Positions 40,822 through 52,600 of a stretch of 64,000 nt of DNA are shown one piece after another (within the stretch, counting starts at the first letter, position 1; every line of letters begins with the position of its first letter). Origin of the DNA: Gyromitra esculenta (Eukaryota > Ascomycota > Pezizomycetes > Pezizales > Discinaceae); contig JBCAML010000001.1 in NCBI GenBank assembly GCA_038503075.1, forward strand, positions 2,294,001 through 2,358,000, written 5' to 3'. The notes below the pieces were generated by a model, which worked only from the letters and a program-made list of their open reading frames with translations, did not search any database and had not been told where the DNA came from. The translations under genes and the position numbers were made by a program.

Positions 40822-43535
40822 TTAAAATTCCTGAGCAATTGACACTCTCCTGTGACTTCTATACACAGTCTTAGTGAATTGTTCAGTCCCATACTTAACC
40901 CCATCATGGTAGGCCTTCATGATGTGCTGGGTTTTACTAAAGTGCCTAAGTATTATTTTCTCTGTTACTGCATCTAGGGACTTAGGCACCGTCTCCAGCA
41001 GGGCTTTCCACTTATATCCACAGTTTTTTCTAGCCCACTATTTTTCATGGATGGTTGTTTCGTTGGCTAGTTCGGTATATGGATATATGATTGTTATGTT
41101 TTCGTTATTGTTCTTTATGTTTCTTTAGGTTTTGGTTGCAATGAGTCATATGTTGGTCAGCGAAAAGCAGGATTATAGGTATATAAGCGAAGGGTGTTCC
41201 CCTCTTGTTGTACTTTTTCTTCTTTCTTCTTTAAGCAACGTCTCCTATTGTCACTTTACTTGTATCCTACAATACAAGCCAGGATTCCCACATAATCCTT
41301 CATCGCCTCCGTGATATCTTTCTTCTTATCACGCCACTACATCAACGTAGTTTCGCGATCGGAGTCATCATTACTCCTCATTGTTGTAGAGCCTGTGGAA
41401 TCACACTTGACCTCCTGTTGTTAGTTCTCGATCAAGTAGCACTGCTCACCTTTGGGGATACCAAAGGGCTTGACGAGATCTCGCTCCTTGAGACCGTTTT
41501 GATCTACCCCAGCGGTATTCCATCCAGTTCAGCTCACAATGATATTTAGGAAAAAAAAGACAGAGATGACCTCTAGATTCTATCTCTTCCTGTAGCCGGG
41601 ACTTTTGAAATTTAAAGTCAGGCTGTGAAAAGAGGAGTTGTTTGGCGCAGCAAGTAGTACCTTGATGCATTCTGTCTGTTTTTTTTGTTCTTGTACTGCA
41701 ATCAAGACGAAGCTTTCCACTTTCCGGCCACAGTCCTCTTTCTTTAAACACAATCTTAACCCCTTTTGGTTTCCCCTGCCAGTGTTCAGGAATGCCCATA
41801 TCATCAAAAGTAAAGCTCATAGATTGACTAATCAACTGAACACCATTAGTCTTGTAGAACCAGCCATTGCGAAGATGTTATTGTTTGCCTCCAGGGTCTA
41901 AATTCATAGAGTTTACACGAAGAGCATCCTCAGCATAAGCTATATGACCAGTAGCATGATCAAATAAAAATAAGGCTTGACAGTTGGGAAAGGTGGTTTC
42001 GAAAATAGGAATAGCAATTTCGGTTGTATGCTGAACCATATGCTCTTGATTCCACCAAGTACCATTCCCACACTTCAGGTATTCAGTAGCTTGCCGTTTA
42101 CATATCTTTAGTCCTTTTTCAGGTTCTTCGTTTCGTGATTGTACTGATTGTGGCAAAGAATGATCAGGAATTGTAGATGGTATTTCCAAACAAGAGCAAG
42201 GAAGAATAAAGTCTGAAACCATTAAACCTTGACCACGAGATTTCTTCCGAATCATGTGTTTAGTTTTGTGTACCCATCTTTGATGCACTCCATCGTTAGC
42301 TGAATAGGTAGCTTCATCATGTGTTACTGGCAAAAGCATGCAATTGTGAGATTGAAGCTGTGGTGGCTGAAATGTACCGTCTTCATTGAATTTTGGCATT
42401 CCCTGAGCTAATTCAAACCATTGAGGGAGAAACACCTGCTCTCGATACTCTACTGTTTCTGGCTTTTCATGACCATCAAAATATACTCCTTTTCTTACTT
42501 CTGACCATTCAAAACCCATCTTGTGAAGCCAATTAATTGCAGTTGCTGAGGTAAAAGAGCGTTTTCCCTGTCTTTGTCGTCGATTCAAATCTTCAACTAC
42601 CCATGACATTCGCTAATTTGCATCTAAAATACTAGTTCTCGTTTGCCAGTACTCTGTTACTGCCTTTGCAAGGCCATGGGAGGTAATATCTTTATACAGT
42701 TCTCGTCAATATCGTTCCATTCCTTGTGACATGATTTAAAAAACCACTGACTTTCACCAGCTTCCGCTAGATATTGCCTGACCGCTAGAATTGTCCCCTC
42801 ATCTTTCAACATACTGGCTACTTTGATATGCTTTCCTTGTGCCCCGCCAGCTATTATTCTCTTTTGAATCCATTCTCGTTCCTGTCTCAAAATCCTTTCC
42901 GCCACATGTCGGCCCTTTCCAAACCCTGTCACGACATTCAATGCAGCTTGAATACGTACAATTTCGGGCTTCTCCAGTTGCCAATTCATAAGTTGCAATA
43001 CCTGTAAATGGCGAGTGAAGTTCTGTCCGGTGGGCCGTGTGGATTTCAGTCTGAGTGCACGGGTGAGGTCTTTAATTCCTTCTCAAAGTTAGCGATTAAC
43101 TCTTCATACCAATAGTTCTTTCATACCGCTTATCAAAATCTTTTCCTTCACCTCCTAAGCTACTCGAGGCCATTTCTCCACCTCTGATGTGATAACATCC
43201 GTCCAATCTACCACCAATCCTTGATCTGCTGCTTTTTTTTCTGCTGCCAACCTATCAGCTACTTCCTTTTCCAACCGAAGCAGTTTATTTTTCCACCGCC
43301 AGATTGTTGATTTGGAAGGACCAGGCAGATTACCCGCTGCTTCCTGCAAAGGTTTGGGTATTGAATTATGTCCTAGCTTATGCTGCGGAACGCTGACAGT
43401 CGTGTTACAGCTCCCCTGAAGCTTATCCTCATGGATTTCCACCCCCGATCCTTCTACCTTTGATCGCTTCTTAGGACGGCCTCCAAAAGCTGCAGCTTCT
43501 TGTGCATGTCTCTTTTTGTTGCTCAGTGTTGGCAT
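40822..43535 (-). pseudogene. Fungal DDE transposase, degraded and split by a solo LTR
   Basis: Minus strand. The N-terminal part (43535-43155) is basic (GGRPKKRSK), with a helix-turn-helix-like block (STIWRWKNKLLRLEKE). The middle (42998-42657; 42609-41878) has the first catalytic Asp region (THDEATYSANDGVHQRWVHK) and the second (FLFDHATGHIAYAEDAL). Then comes ERGLWPESGKLRLDC and the third motif HCELNWMEYRWGRSKR. The C-terminus continues at 41037 after the LTR and ends IAQEF-TAA at 40822. Several frameshifts and stops are present (TAA near 41878, TAG near 42613). It belongs to the large fungal group of pogo/Tc1-related DDE proteins with ERGLWP and HCELN motifs. Terminal repeats were not found. 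Confidence 0.8.
41043..41493 (+). repeat. Solo LTR in the transposase gene
   Basis: 451 bp, TTTCATGG to CTTGAGA, group A-like with insertions. Removing it rejoins the transposase reading (WGRSKR to WARKNCGY). The flanks CTATT (41038-41042) and CCGTT (41494-41498) look like a target duplication that differs by two transitions. Hairpin CCTTTGG-GGATA-CCAAAGG is at 41449-41467. Confidence 0.9.
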
Positions 43536-44335
43536 TCTGCTTGCTCAGGTCATGTGTGGTGCTCTCCCTCGCTACTCCAGCTGAAAATCAAGCTCCGATC
43601 GCCACTGTATTTTTCATCACAGCTGGGTGTACATCTGAGCGCTAATTTCACTCTCACCAAAAAAGTCCATTTTCTCGCTTAATCTCCTTCCTAGCAAGAG
43701 CACTTTCTACAGAAAAAAAACCCAGGTGCGATAGATCTAGTGCAGGCAAATAACTTCTGGGTTTTGTTTGACCTATTTTCATCTTTGCTAACTTTCCTAT
43801 TGAATTCGGGTTTCCGTGGTATCCCGGTACAGGTTTTAGTCTTGGTCCACCATACACTCATACACTCACTAAACCCAGTTCTGTTAACCGGTTTCACGCT
43901 TAGTCAAATCCACGTCACTCAATTCAATCTTTGGCTTTACCCTGAAGTTATCACACTAGAAATGAAATCTTAAAAATTAAATGCGTAGCCCAAGACTGGG
44001 GAGGGGATGCAAAGACCGACCCATTACAATAGAGAATCTTGGGAACTATACCATGAGAATCACGTCTCACGGGAGTTAGAAGGATGACGCTAGAGAATTT
44101 GGATTTTTTCTGCAATGTGCGGCCTCTAGCAAGTATTGAAACAAGGGTTAGCAGGCAAGGCTTGCGGGTAATGGTCGCTTTCAAAAACTTTGCGACAAGC
44201 CGAAAAGACTAATAAGAACTTGAGATCTCGTACAGTAATATTGCTAGAAACTATGAGCCTTCTTCTGGTTTAATATGTCGAGTAATTCTAACTTCTACTT
44301 ACTTGGTCTACTAAAAAAAAGTGCAAGATAGCGAT
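43536..44335. other. No gene recognised
   Basis: 800 bp between the transposase N-terminus and the inverted-repeat element. The first 150 bp may be the transposon 5' end, but no terminal repeat pair could be matched. The rest shows only short ORFs without family features. Confidence 0.5.
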
Positions 44336-44835
44336 CTCTACAAGGTGTGGAAATGCATCAGTAAATGCATCATTTTTTGTGTGGGAAAGTCGTCTGTAAA
44401 AGTATAAATTTTATAGGGGAAAGTCGTTTCTAAAATGTATGGGGAAATGCATCAGGAAATGGATACTTTGAGTCATTATACATCTTTCCCAGCGACTTTT
44501 CCAGCTCTAGAAAGTTTAAAAAATATATAAAAACCAAAAACCAAAAGTGTAGGCCATGAATTGAATCTATACTATTCAATTGACTTACTGACTTTCACCC
44601 TACTATACTATCTATTCCGATATATTCTTTATAGTAGCGCTAATTATCCTAGGAAATGACGCAAAAATTCATTTTTTGACGACTTTCCCTACAACTTTCC
44701 CTAAGACTTTACCCCTTTTACGACTTTTCCTACGACTCTTCCTACGGCTTTACCACCAACGATAGGTAAATGCATTATTTAGTGGTAAAGTCGTCCGTAA
44801 AGGCATCAAGTGATGCATTTCCACACCTTGTAGAG
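44336..44835. mobile_element. 500-bp non-autonomous inverted-repeat element (MITE-like)
   Basis: Terminal inverted repeats begin CTCTACAAGGTGTGGAAATG and are perfect for 25 bp. The flanks show a 3-bp duplication GAT (44333-44335, 44836-44838). Inside, the motif GGGAAAGTCGT recurs in the left half, and its complement, as about six degenerate 12-bp units of the type TACGACTTTCCC, fills 44677-44755. There is no coding capacity. Subterminal repeats of this kind usually bind a transposase supplied elsewhere; the superfamily is not determined. Confidence 0.82.
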
Positions 44836-45377
44836 GATTATGGGGTGAATATTGCGCGATACATGGTGGTTTTACAAACCTAAGACATAAAACGGGTTTA
44901 GTCTGTCGTACCGTGCGTGAGATATTCTATCTCTAAATCCTCTAAGCCATTAGCTTAAGCCGCGTTGCTCTCGAAATGGAGAACATACATCGCGCTGGAG
45001 ACCTGGGTGGTTCGGTCAAACAGGATAAACGACCATCGCTTCCCTTTAACCCCTCCAACCTACGAATATTTAACGATCTGAAGAATATCTTCATGTAGAA
45101 AGCATGATGCCGTTCCTTCCGGAAGCCCAAGAATAATCTTCACTGCTTCTCTCTACATAACTACCTGCTCACTACTTTGAGGGATAGTGGAATGAATCGC
45201 TAGGGTTAGATATTGATATTTGTTGGAAAATTTGTCAAGGAGGATGCCTACATCCATACAGATGTCGTTAGCTTTACCTAGGGCGTGCTTTGAAGATAGG
45301 TAATATACTAATGTGGGCAGGTTTTGGGGGTGGGGAAACAATTAAATAGGTATCTATGATAATCTTTAAAATATCTT
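44836..45377. other. No gene recognised
   Basis: 540 bp between the inverted-repeat element and the 3' end of the regulator gene. It probably holds the 3' untranslated region of the regulator (minus strand) at its right side. Short ORFs here have no domain features. Confidence 0.5.
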
Positions 45378-47078
45378 CTATGGTTCATCCGGACAATACT
45401 GGCAAAGTGCCAAAACTGTAACACCAAATGGGTCCATCCCTGCATGCCACGCCTCGAACAAAGTTCCGTCATTAGACGGCCAGGCATCCTGCACCCGTGG
45501 TAACCTTTCACCTTTCAGTCCAGTTAGGTACGCTTCGTACTCAATCTCCCACTTCGTCCTCTCCGTGCTTTCCCATAAGCCCCTGATAGCCGGTAGCGGC
45601 AATTCCTTCAGTTCATTGCTTGTCAGTGTTTGTAGCCCTCGGCTTTCATGGAAGGATGCGTCGAACATAAAAAGCGTGAGTAGTGTTCTGTTGTGGGAAA
45701 CGTTAAAAAATAGTTTTCTTTGGAGAGATATATATGTGAGCTGAACGTGAGGACGTACCGGCGTTTTGACTCTGCCAGAATCCATTCTTCCCAGACGGGC
45801 CGTGAGTTTTCAATCTCTCCTCGGGCCATCAAACCGCCACGGCCCACGTTAAATGCTATAGTCTAGAAGGGATTAGAATGAACGAATATGGTATAGGCAA
45901 GAATATTGTATACCTCTGTTTGCATTAAAGTTGGTCGATCGAAGGTAGGATCGGCTTCAAAATTCCGTATCAGCCCATATATGAGAGCAGCTTGTAACAT
46001 AGAAAGCATCTCCGAGTCACTGCAAGAAGTATACTACAGAATCAAAATTAGTTTAGCCCGTCAGGATTTAAGTGAGATAGTACCTGCTGTAATATCCTTT
46101 CATGCTCTTGTGCGATGGTTTTCATAATGAAATGGTGGTTTTCCGGCGTCATTGTTTTGTACATCTCAACGATTCCCTTACAATTCGCAAGCGCCTCTGG
46201 TGTCTTCCCAGGAGCAAGTGACAACGGATGTACAAACGGCGGCAAGAGTTTTCCCGATACTATCATTTTTGGGTATGTTCGAAGTACACGGTTCATGAAG
46301 CCATATTTGTTGAAGTGATACCTCCCCGTTTCTGATGTTGGCTGCATCGTCAATCGGTGCCGCATATGCATAAACGACTCAACAGAGACGAGCCGCAACG
46401 GCTGGCTCGCTGGCCGAATCTGCTCTGTGCTGGTTACGGAATTACCATCGCCCGAACAAAGGGCCGCAATATTGAGTGACTTGAGGGTTCCAGTTGTCGG
46501 CGTGTTTAATGGCGTCTCAAGCTCTGTTGCGTGGTGATCGGCTGCTCCTACAAGGCCAAACATAGGCGCCCAATCAAGCAAACTGTTACTTATTTCTCCC
46601 CAGTCAACAACCGCGGCATCGCCAAGCGCGGTATCGAAGCTCGCTCCATTAGCATCATCGATATGTTCGGTGTCTGTCGAAGCTGGTGTAGGAAGTGAAG
46701 TTTCTTCGTTGGGAGTCTGGGCTGGAGCTGGAGCTGGAGCTCCATGTGCTGCTGGTGAGTAGTATCGACAGTCAAGACCTTTCACCTTGCATCTGGAGCA
46801 CGCAGGAGTGCGGAGGTCACATCGTGTTTTCGCCTGAGTGCAGAGAACACAGCTTTTCTTCCGGGGAATGGTGCCAGTGAGCTGCTTCTGTCGGCATCTT
46901 CGCAGGTGTCGATCGCGAGAAGACCCTACGACATTGATGAGGTCAGCCTCGTCCGTAACGGCGATAGCGACAGCTGGGGTGAGCACACACTCTGTTCAAA
47001 AGACTTATCGCATATCGAGCATTTGAATACTGTCTGCGCCGCGCCAGATGGCGTATCCCAAATCCTGTCCTGAGGCAT
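45378..47078 (-). CDS. C2HC-finger plus Zn2Cys6 transcription regulator
   Basis: Proposed five-exon gene, 487 aa: exons 47078-46991, 46925-46084, 46033-45914, 45862-45759, 45687-45378, with GT-AG introns of 65, 50, 51 and 71 bp; all phases agree. Exon 1-2 form a finger C-x2-C-x12-H-x3-C (FKCSICDKSF...HLRRC), followed at once by a fungal binuclear cluster KSCVLCTQAKTRC-x6-C-x2-C-x6-C. An acidic/Thr-rich linker follows. The C-terminal half (ESFMHMRHRL, YHFNKYGFMNRVLRTYPKMI, RRTLLTLFMFDASFHES) resembles the middle homology region of such regulators. Likely a nuclear DNA-binding protein. It is divergent from the transporter at 47907, which is its best candidate target; that link is inference. Confidence 0.82.
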
Positions 47079-47906
47079 CGTTGTATGGATATGTACTCGT
47101 TAACAATATTTTCGATTGCGTTTGGCGTGGAACTCCGTATGGAATCCCGGAAGTATTTTAATGTCCGTATCTCGAAACGGGCTTACAAATGGTGGAATTT
47201 ACTTTATTTCCGTGTGCCTGTAGATGTCGAAACCGAATCGAACATGCGAACCACGGATTAACCACAGCATGGAGGTGATAGGGTCATCCCGATGGCTGAG
47301 TAGTGGACACGGAACTCCGCGTCTCGGTGCTTACTAGAAAGAGATCTCAGTGTAACTGGCCCCGCGACTGTTCTCGTCCCGTTAGATCCATGTTTAATAC
47401 GTAGTACGCATGCGGAATCTATTCAGATCCGTATTAACGGCGGAGCTCCGGCTTTAGCGCTATCGAGATAACTTTAATTCAATGTTGAATTACAAGCAAG
47501 CAGTAGAGCACACACCAATGACTGCTTTTATTTGCCTTATGCGGGATGAATGAAGTGACTCACGAATATGATTCACGACTGTACTCGGATATATCATGAA
47601 GAATCTGAAAACAAGGGTACGAGGTTAACTAATCAGCAAGTTGATATAGTTGGATCTAACCAACCAAAAACTCCGGCCCAAAACACGTATTTTCAGGTTC
47701 TGTATGTGGTATCCGAGTACTTGCCTTCCAAGAGAATATCTGGCATTAAAATCACCCCCCCCCGTTCCCGGATTCTCCGGCAGGCAAGTATAAAGAAGAT
47801 CAGCCCCGCTGTACGAGAAGCATTAACTGAACTTCGAGCCATAACAGCATACAAGAGTCTCTTCAAACACTCTCTTTGGACTCTGCACGCAATTGAAGGA
47901 TATAGC
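47079..47906. promoter_or_regulatory. Divergent intergenic region of regulator and transporter
   Basis: 828 bp shared by the two start codons. CGG/CCG triplets, the half-sites of Zn2Cys6 proteins, occur (for example TCCGTATC, CGGAATCT, AACGGCGGAGCTCCGGC near 47440), including the pair CGG-N5-CCG at 47442-47453. No single operator can be assigned. An ORF with ATG at 47568 runs in frame into the transporter, but its extra 113 residues do not look like an N-terminus of that family. Confidence 0.35.
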
Positions 47907-49652
47907 ATGTCGTCTCCGGGTCGTCTTGACAGTCTGAGGGTTACCTTAAAGCCACTACTGTTTGCCGTTCTCGCAGGGTCACAAATACTTGATGTTTTCA
48001 ATGTTACAGGCGTTACTTTCGCCTTACCCAGCATAGCACAAAAATACAACATCTCGGAAGCCGAAGCGAGTTGGGTCTTATCTGCGTATTCCCTTACGTT
48101 TGGGTCATTCTTGCTCATTGCGGGGCGTTTAGGTTAAATCTCCCTATATTTCTAAATCTGTGATTGAGTTTGTAATTAATTTCTAATACTCTTGTTCTTG
48201 AAGGTGATGTGATTGGGCATCATCGTGTTTATTCTATTGGACTTCTATTATTTGCCGTCTGCTCAGGTATATGCGCTGGCATTGATAATGTCATCGGTCT
48301 ATACGTCGTCCGGGCACTTCAGGGAATATTTGCTGCCTGCACTATCCCGACATCGTACGCCCTCGTGGCTACCACTTATCAAGGCAAAAGCCAGAAGATG
48401 GCCGTTAGTGCATTGGGTGCATGCCAGGCAATTGGTGCCGTAGTGGGGACTATAGGTTTGTTCCTTACAATTATTTAAGGTGACACTATGGAACGTAGCT
48501 AATAATCCTTAGTTGGTGGTGCTTTTGCGACAACATCAATTGGCTACCGTGGTCTCTTCTGGCTATCATTTGGGTTAGCAATGACTTTTGCAGCATTAGC
48601 TTTCTTACTTGTCCCGCCTACACCTACGAATACCGCTACCCTTAAAAAGCTTGACTATCCTGGAGCAATCTTCATCACAGTTGGCGCCCTCCTCCTCGTT
48701 TTCGGGTTCACGGAAGCAGTTCAGGGTTGGTCAAAACCCAAAGTCATAGCTCCTATTGTTTTGGGAGTCGCCATTATCGGCTTCTTTATCTTGTGGGAGG
48801 AGGTTCTTTTAGAGAAGTATCTTGATCTGGAACCACTTATCCCACGGAAAGTCTGGTCATTCCCGAACTTTAGCCCTATCGTCCCAATCACCGGTCTCAC
48901 ATATGCGACGTTCTTCATTATCCTGTTGAACGGGAGTCAGTTCCTTATTAGGGTCCAAGGAGTAAGCTCTTCAAATTATATATGCCGAGCTCCATCAAGT
49001 ATAAGGACTAACATCATATACAGAAATCGTATTTGATCGCCGCAATCGAATTCCTACCTACTAGTATTGTATCTATAATAGCGATGATGATTATGGGAGC
49101 TCTATACGGCAAGCTTCCCCCAAAATGGGTTATTGCTGGAGGCGAGGTTCTCGTGATCGCCGGGGAAATCTTGTTTTCACGGAACGGCATCCACACAAAT
49201 TTCTGGCAGTACACCTTCTCAGGCCAGGTCGTCATGGTTCTTGGGCTCTCGGGATTCTTCGTCAATTACCTTAACATTGCTGTTTGTCCCTCTCTTCCTA
49301 AACAATGTCTCTATCTTTTAAATCAGACCTGTGTACTGATCTTCCACAGATTTCTAGTGCTCCAAATGAGATGCAAGGCCTAATTGCGGGGATTTTACAA
49401 ACAATGGGACAGCTAGGCACAGCACTGGCTTTCGCCATCGCTAGCTCCTTGATTAGTGGAGAGACACCCGAGGAGCTTCTAGTGGGATATCGGAATTCGT
49501 TCTATACAGCTGTTGCTTTTGCCGGCGCCGCATTGATAATTACGGTTGTTTTTGTCAAGAACGATGCTGGCAAACCAGTTGAGGAGGAGGTTAAGGATAT
49601 TGATGTGGAGAGTTCGAGCGCAAGCACGCTTGCAGTAAATGAGAAAGTTTGA
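47907..49652 (+). CDS. MFS transporter, DHA2 (14-TM, ATR1-like) type
   Basis: Proposed five-exon gene, 495 aa: exons 47907-48132, 48204-48455, 48513-48961, 49024-49281, 49350-49652; all phases agree. It starts MSSPGRLDSLRVT; the first membrane segment follows at once (LDVFNVTGVTFALPSIAQKY). The loop motif GRLGDVIGHHRVY matches MFS motif A, and the segment VRALQGIFAACTIPTSYALV is typical of DHA2 proteins. Later segments are strongly hydrophobic, and the C-terminus is a short acidic tail. Family members export drugs or toxic compounds or move boron/ammonium in exchange for protons at the plasma membrane; the substrate cannot be read from sequence. The neighbouring regulator suggests induced expression. 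Confidence 0.87.
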
Positions 49653-52600
49653 GTAAATAGAGAAAATTCCCCTAGGAATGTGTAGATTGGACGTTTCGGT
49701 TTATACTTTTTTTTGGTTAGGTAAACCCACCTAGGAGTGGTTTCTTCGACGGACTCTTTTCCTTAACCACTTTCCTGCTTTCACAGTCTATTTTAATATC
49801 CTGTCGATATATTTAATTGTGTCACTTAATATTTTTACAGTTTCTTATACGTGTTGTCTCAAGCTTAAGTCTTTTAAGCTTTACTATGCTTTAGAATTAG
49901 AAACTCAAGATTATACCCCTCGTTAGTATTACTCGTTTCGTTCGGTGCTAAATGAAATAATGGATCTAATAAGTATATAGTGATACCTTGTGTATTAACT
50001 GTGTGATTAAGGCAATATCATTGGTCGAATTTCTCCTGGTTTAGTTTAGACCCAGGATATCCCAATCACTTTCATGCTAAGAGGAAGTATGTCAATCTTA
50101 GGCCGTGATCGACTGAGAAGAGTATATAGAGAGGCTCGCTGAACTCTTGAGTTGCTTTTTGGATAGGTCAATATTATCACTTCAGGAATAACTACGGTGC
50201 TAGATAACACTGATATCTTCAGTTTGGGGACGAGCAAGGGAGGGGGGTCGAAGGCCGTGCAGCAGCCTGAGAGCCCGATCCACTCGCTCTCAAAGCTGTA
50301 AGCTGCCAAGAAAAACGGTGAGATCTAGAGTATACGTATCTATATTCAGAAAAATCGAGTTTTTATCTAGCTCTTAATCCTGATCGTAATCCAGGCTAGT
50401 TCGCCTGGAAATCACTTGTAATAAATAAATAAACTGTTTCGATCGAAGCATCTCGCGCGCTGTATCTGGATTTCTGAAACATAACTATATGTAGAACCTA
50501 TTAACAGCTGCTCAGCCTATGGTATTGACTGATTACGGTTATTGGTATAACTTGTTTGGATACTGTGTTAATGGATCCCTGATCGAATTAATTGTTGCTA
50601 CACACAGCTCTTCCACCAGTAGGAACCCCCGAATCTTCGCTACCTATTTTGGTAGTCTCCAACATCTTTTACTGCGCCCGCGCATGCTAGTAAGCCTTGT
50701 TAAGCATCGAGGAACGAGAACAAACCAAAAGGGGTAATCAAAATAGCGCTGAATATTCATCATGCCACCAGAATTAATGTGTGCCACGTAATGTATTTGA
50801 CTAATCAGAGACGAATTCTTCGCGGGAATCGGGCTATCAGATAATAGACGGGCGGCTTGAGTCATAGGAAGATTAAGGAGAAAAAAGCGGAGCTGGATCG
50901 AGACGGAATTTGAACTGATCCGCGGAAGTATTTCTTAAGACCTTGTTAGTCACTGTTTCGGCCTGGCAGCCTCTAAGAGAAATTTACTCAAACTCCTTTA
51001 GGTAACTCCTTTATTCTTTTGTAATGGCTAATATATTATGTAAAACCTGCATACTACAGCGACTCATAGTTTGGTGAGTACATGTATTCCGGTGTAGTCA
51101 ATGCTTCGTGAGTCGCTTCGCACTGGATGGCACGAAATTAACTTTTCTGGATATCGATATGATAAGACTGGGTTACGATGGATAATAGAGGCGGGAAAAT
51201 GGCGGCTTGGGTACCGATGGGCTTGGAGAACAGCTTAGGCGACTCGAGCGTGGTCTAGGCCACTGGGATATGGCTGTGGCCAGCTAAGCCACCTCCGACA
51301 ATGATTATTCTCATTCTCCTAACGCAGAAGCGATTGAAAGTTACACTGTTGATTCTAAAAGCATTCTAGGGAGCAGTTACCACACATATCTCCAATACAT
51401 GTCACATTGATGTAACCGAGTGATAATCTGTGAGTAGATTTAAGGGATTGACACGAGCTGCAAGAGCAACCGCTCCTTGGGGGCCACATATCTTTGACCC
51501 TGTTACTTAAAGCGCGGCCAAGGGGAGTCTCTGAAACGTTGTGGGGTGGCTCGTTCCCGTTCCCGTTATCTTTGCTCCGCCAATGCGAAGCGACCTGCGA
51601 GGATAGGGCTAGGTACATCATGGAGGTACTTGCAATTGTACATGCAGCTATGGGAGTAATCTTAAATTTCCGACGAAAATACGAGGAATTCAGAGCTACT
51701 ATATCCGTATTTCATAGGCTGGGAACCTCTCTTGACGTGTCTAATTTGCTGAATTGGTATTTGATAAGTTCTAGACTAGTTATATGTGTAGATCCTTCAG
51801 TCCCTCTCCTGCGACGACCCTACATGTAAATTTAGATTAGTCTTCCCCTGAGCAGGAAGTATTTTTCATGTAAGATGGGATGTGTGGCTGGGGGTATATA
51901 CACGTGGCTATCTGGAATCCTAAATGCGTCTTTTTTTAATCTCTACCACATACAACTCCTTTGATCTCACTGTAGATATTACTTGCCTCTTTTCGGATTT
52001 ATCCCCTGATTTTTTGTAATGGTGAGCCTACTCTACTTAGTCTAGTTTTTAGTTGTCAAAACCCATACAAGGGTACGGGTGTGTGATCGATCTTCCGGAC
52101 CTATCAACGTCTGAGCCTAAGCCCCATGCATTCTACCTGTATGCTCATCTGTTCATCTATTAATTCGTCCGTTTTGCTTATCTTACAGTAAATTTCCTGA
52201 CCCTCTTGTGTTGTAAGTGTGATGTGTTAAGAGACATCGCTACATTCATAAAGTTCTAGCTATAGGATCCGGATCCAGTATCCAGCCGACGGGGTCGTTA
52301 TCCCCCACTTCAGCCACTAGAGAGAATAAGAGCGGCTAAGATGCTACTTAATTATCTCCCCTGCCTTTTAGACACTGAAGTTATTGTATGCTATCTAAAG
52401 TCTTGTAAGCATCGTGGATTACGCTTCGAATTGAGATGATCATGATCATGAAACAGGTAGTTTGTTTTTCCCCGGTGAATTGTCGTTTCATCTTTCAATA
52501 AGTCTATCCCATCCCCTTGAGATGATTAACGAGCGCGGTAATGTGTAAATACAAGCGGAGATGCGAGACGCGCTAGTTCCTTGTGCGCATGCAAATCATA

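Noticed and set aside
44942..45341. Possible further 3' exons of the regulator
   Set aside because: The ORFs (45341-45153, 45130-44942) have no similarity to regulator C-termini, and the gene already ends in a typical way at 45378.
47568..47906. N-terminal extension of the transporter from ATG 47568
   Set aside because: The extra 113 residues are polar and unlike the family. The internal ATG at 47907 directly precedes the first membrane segment.
50046..50309. 87-codon minus-strand ORF after the transporter
   Set aside because: No family features, no plausible exon chain and no sister copy in the window.
50895..50985. Minus-strand tRNA-Leu-like stretch with CTTAAGA, GTTCAAATTCC and a T-run
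   Set aside because: Anticodon and T stems do not pair, so no cloverleaf can be drawn.
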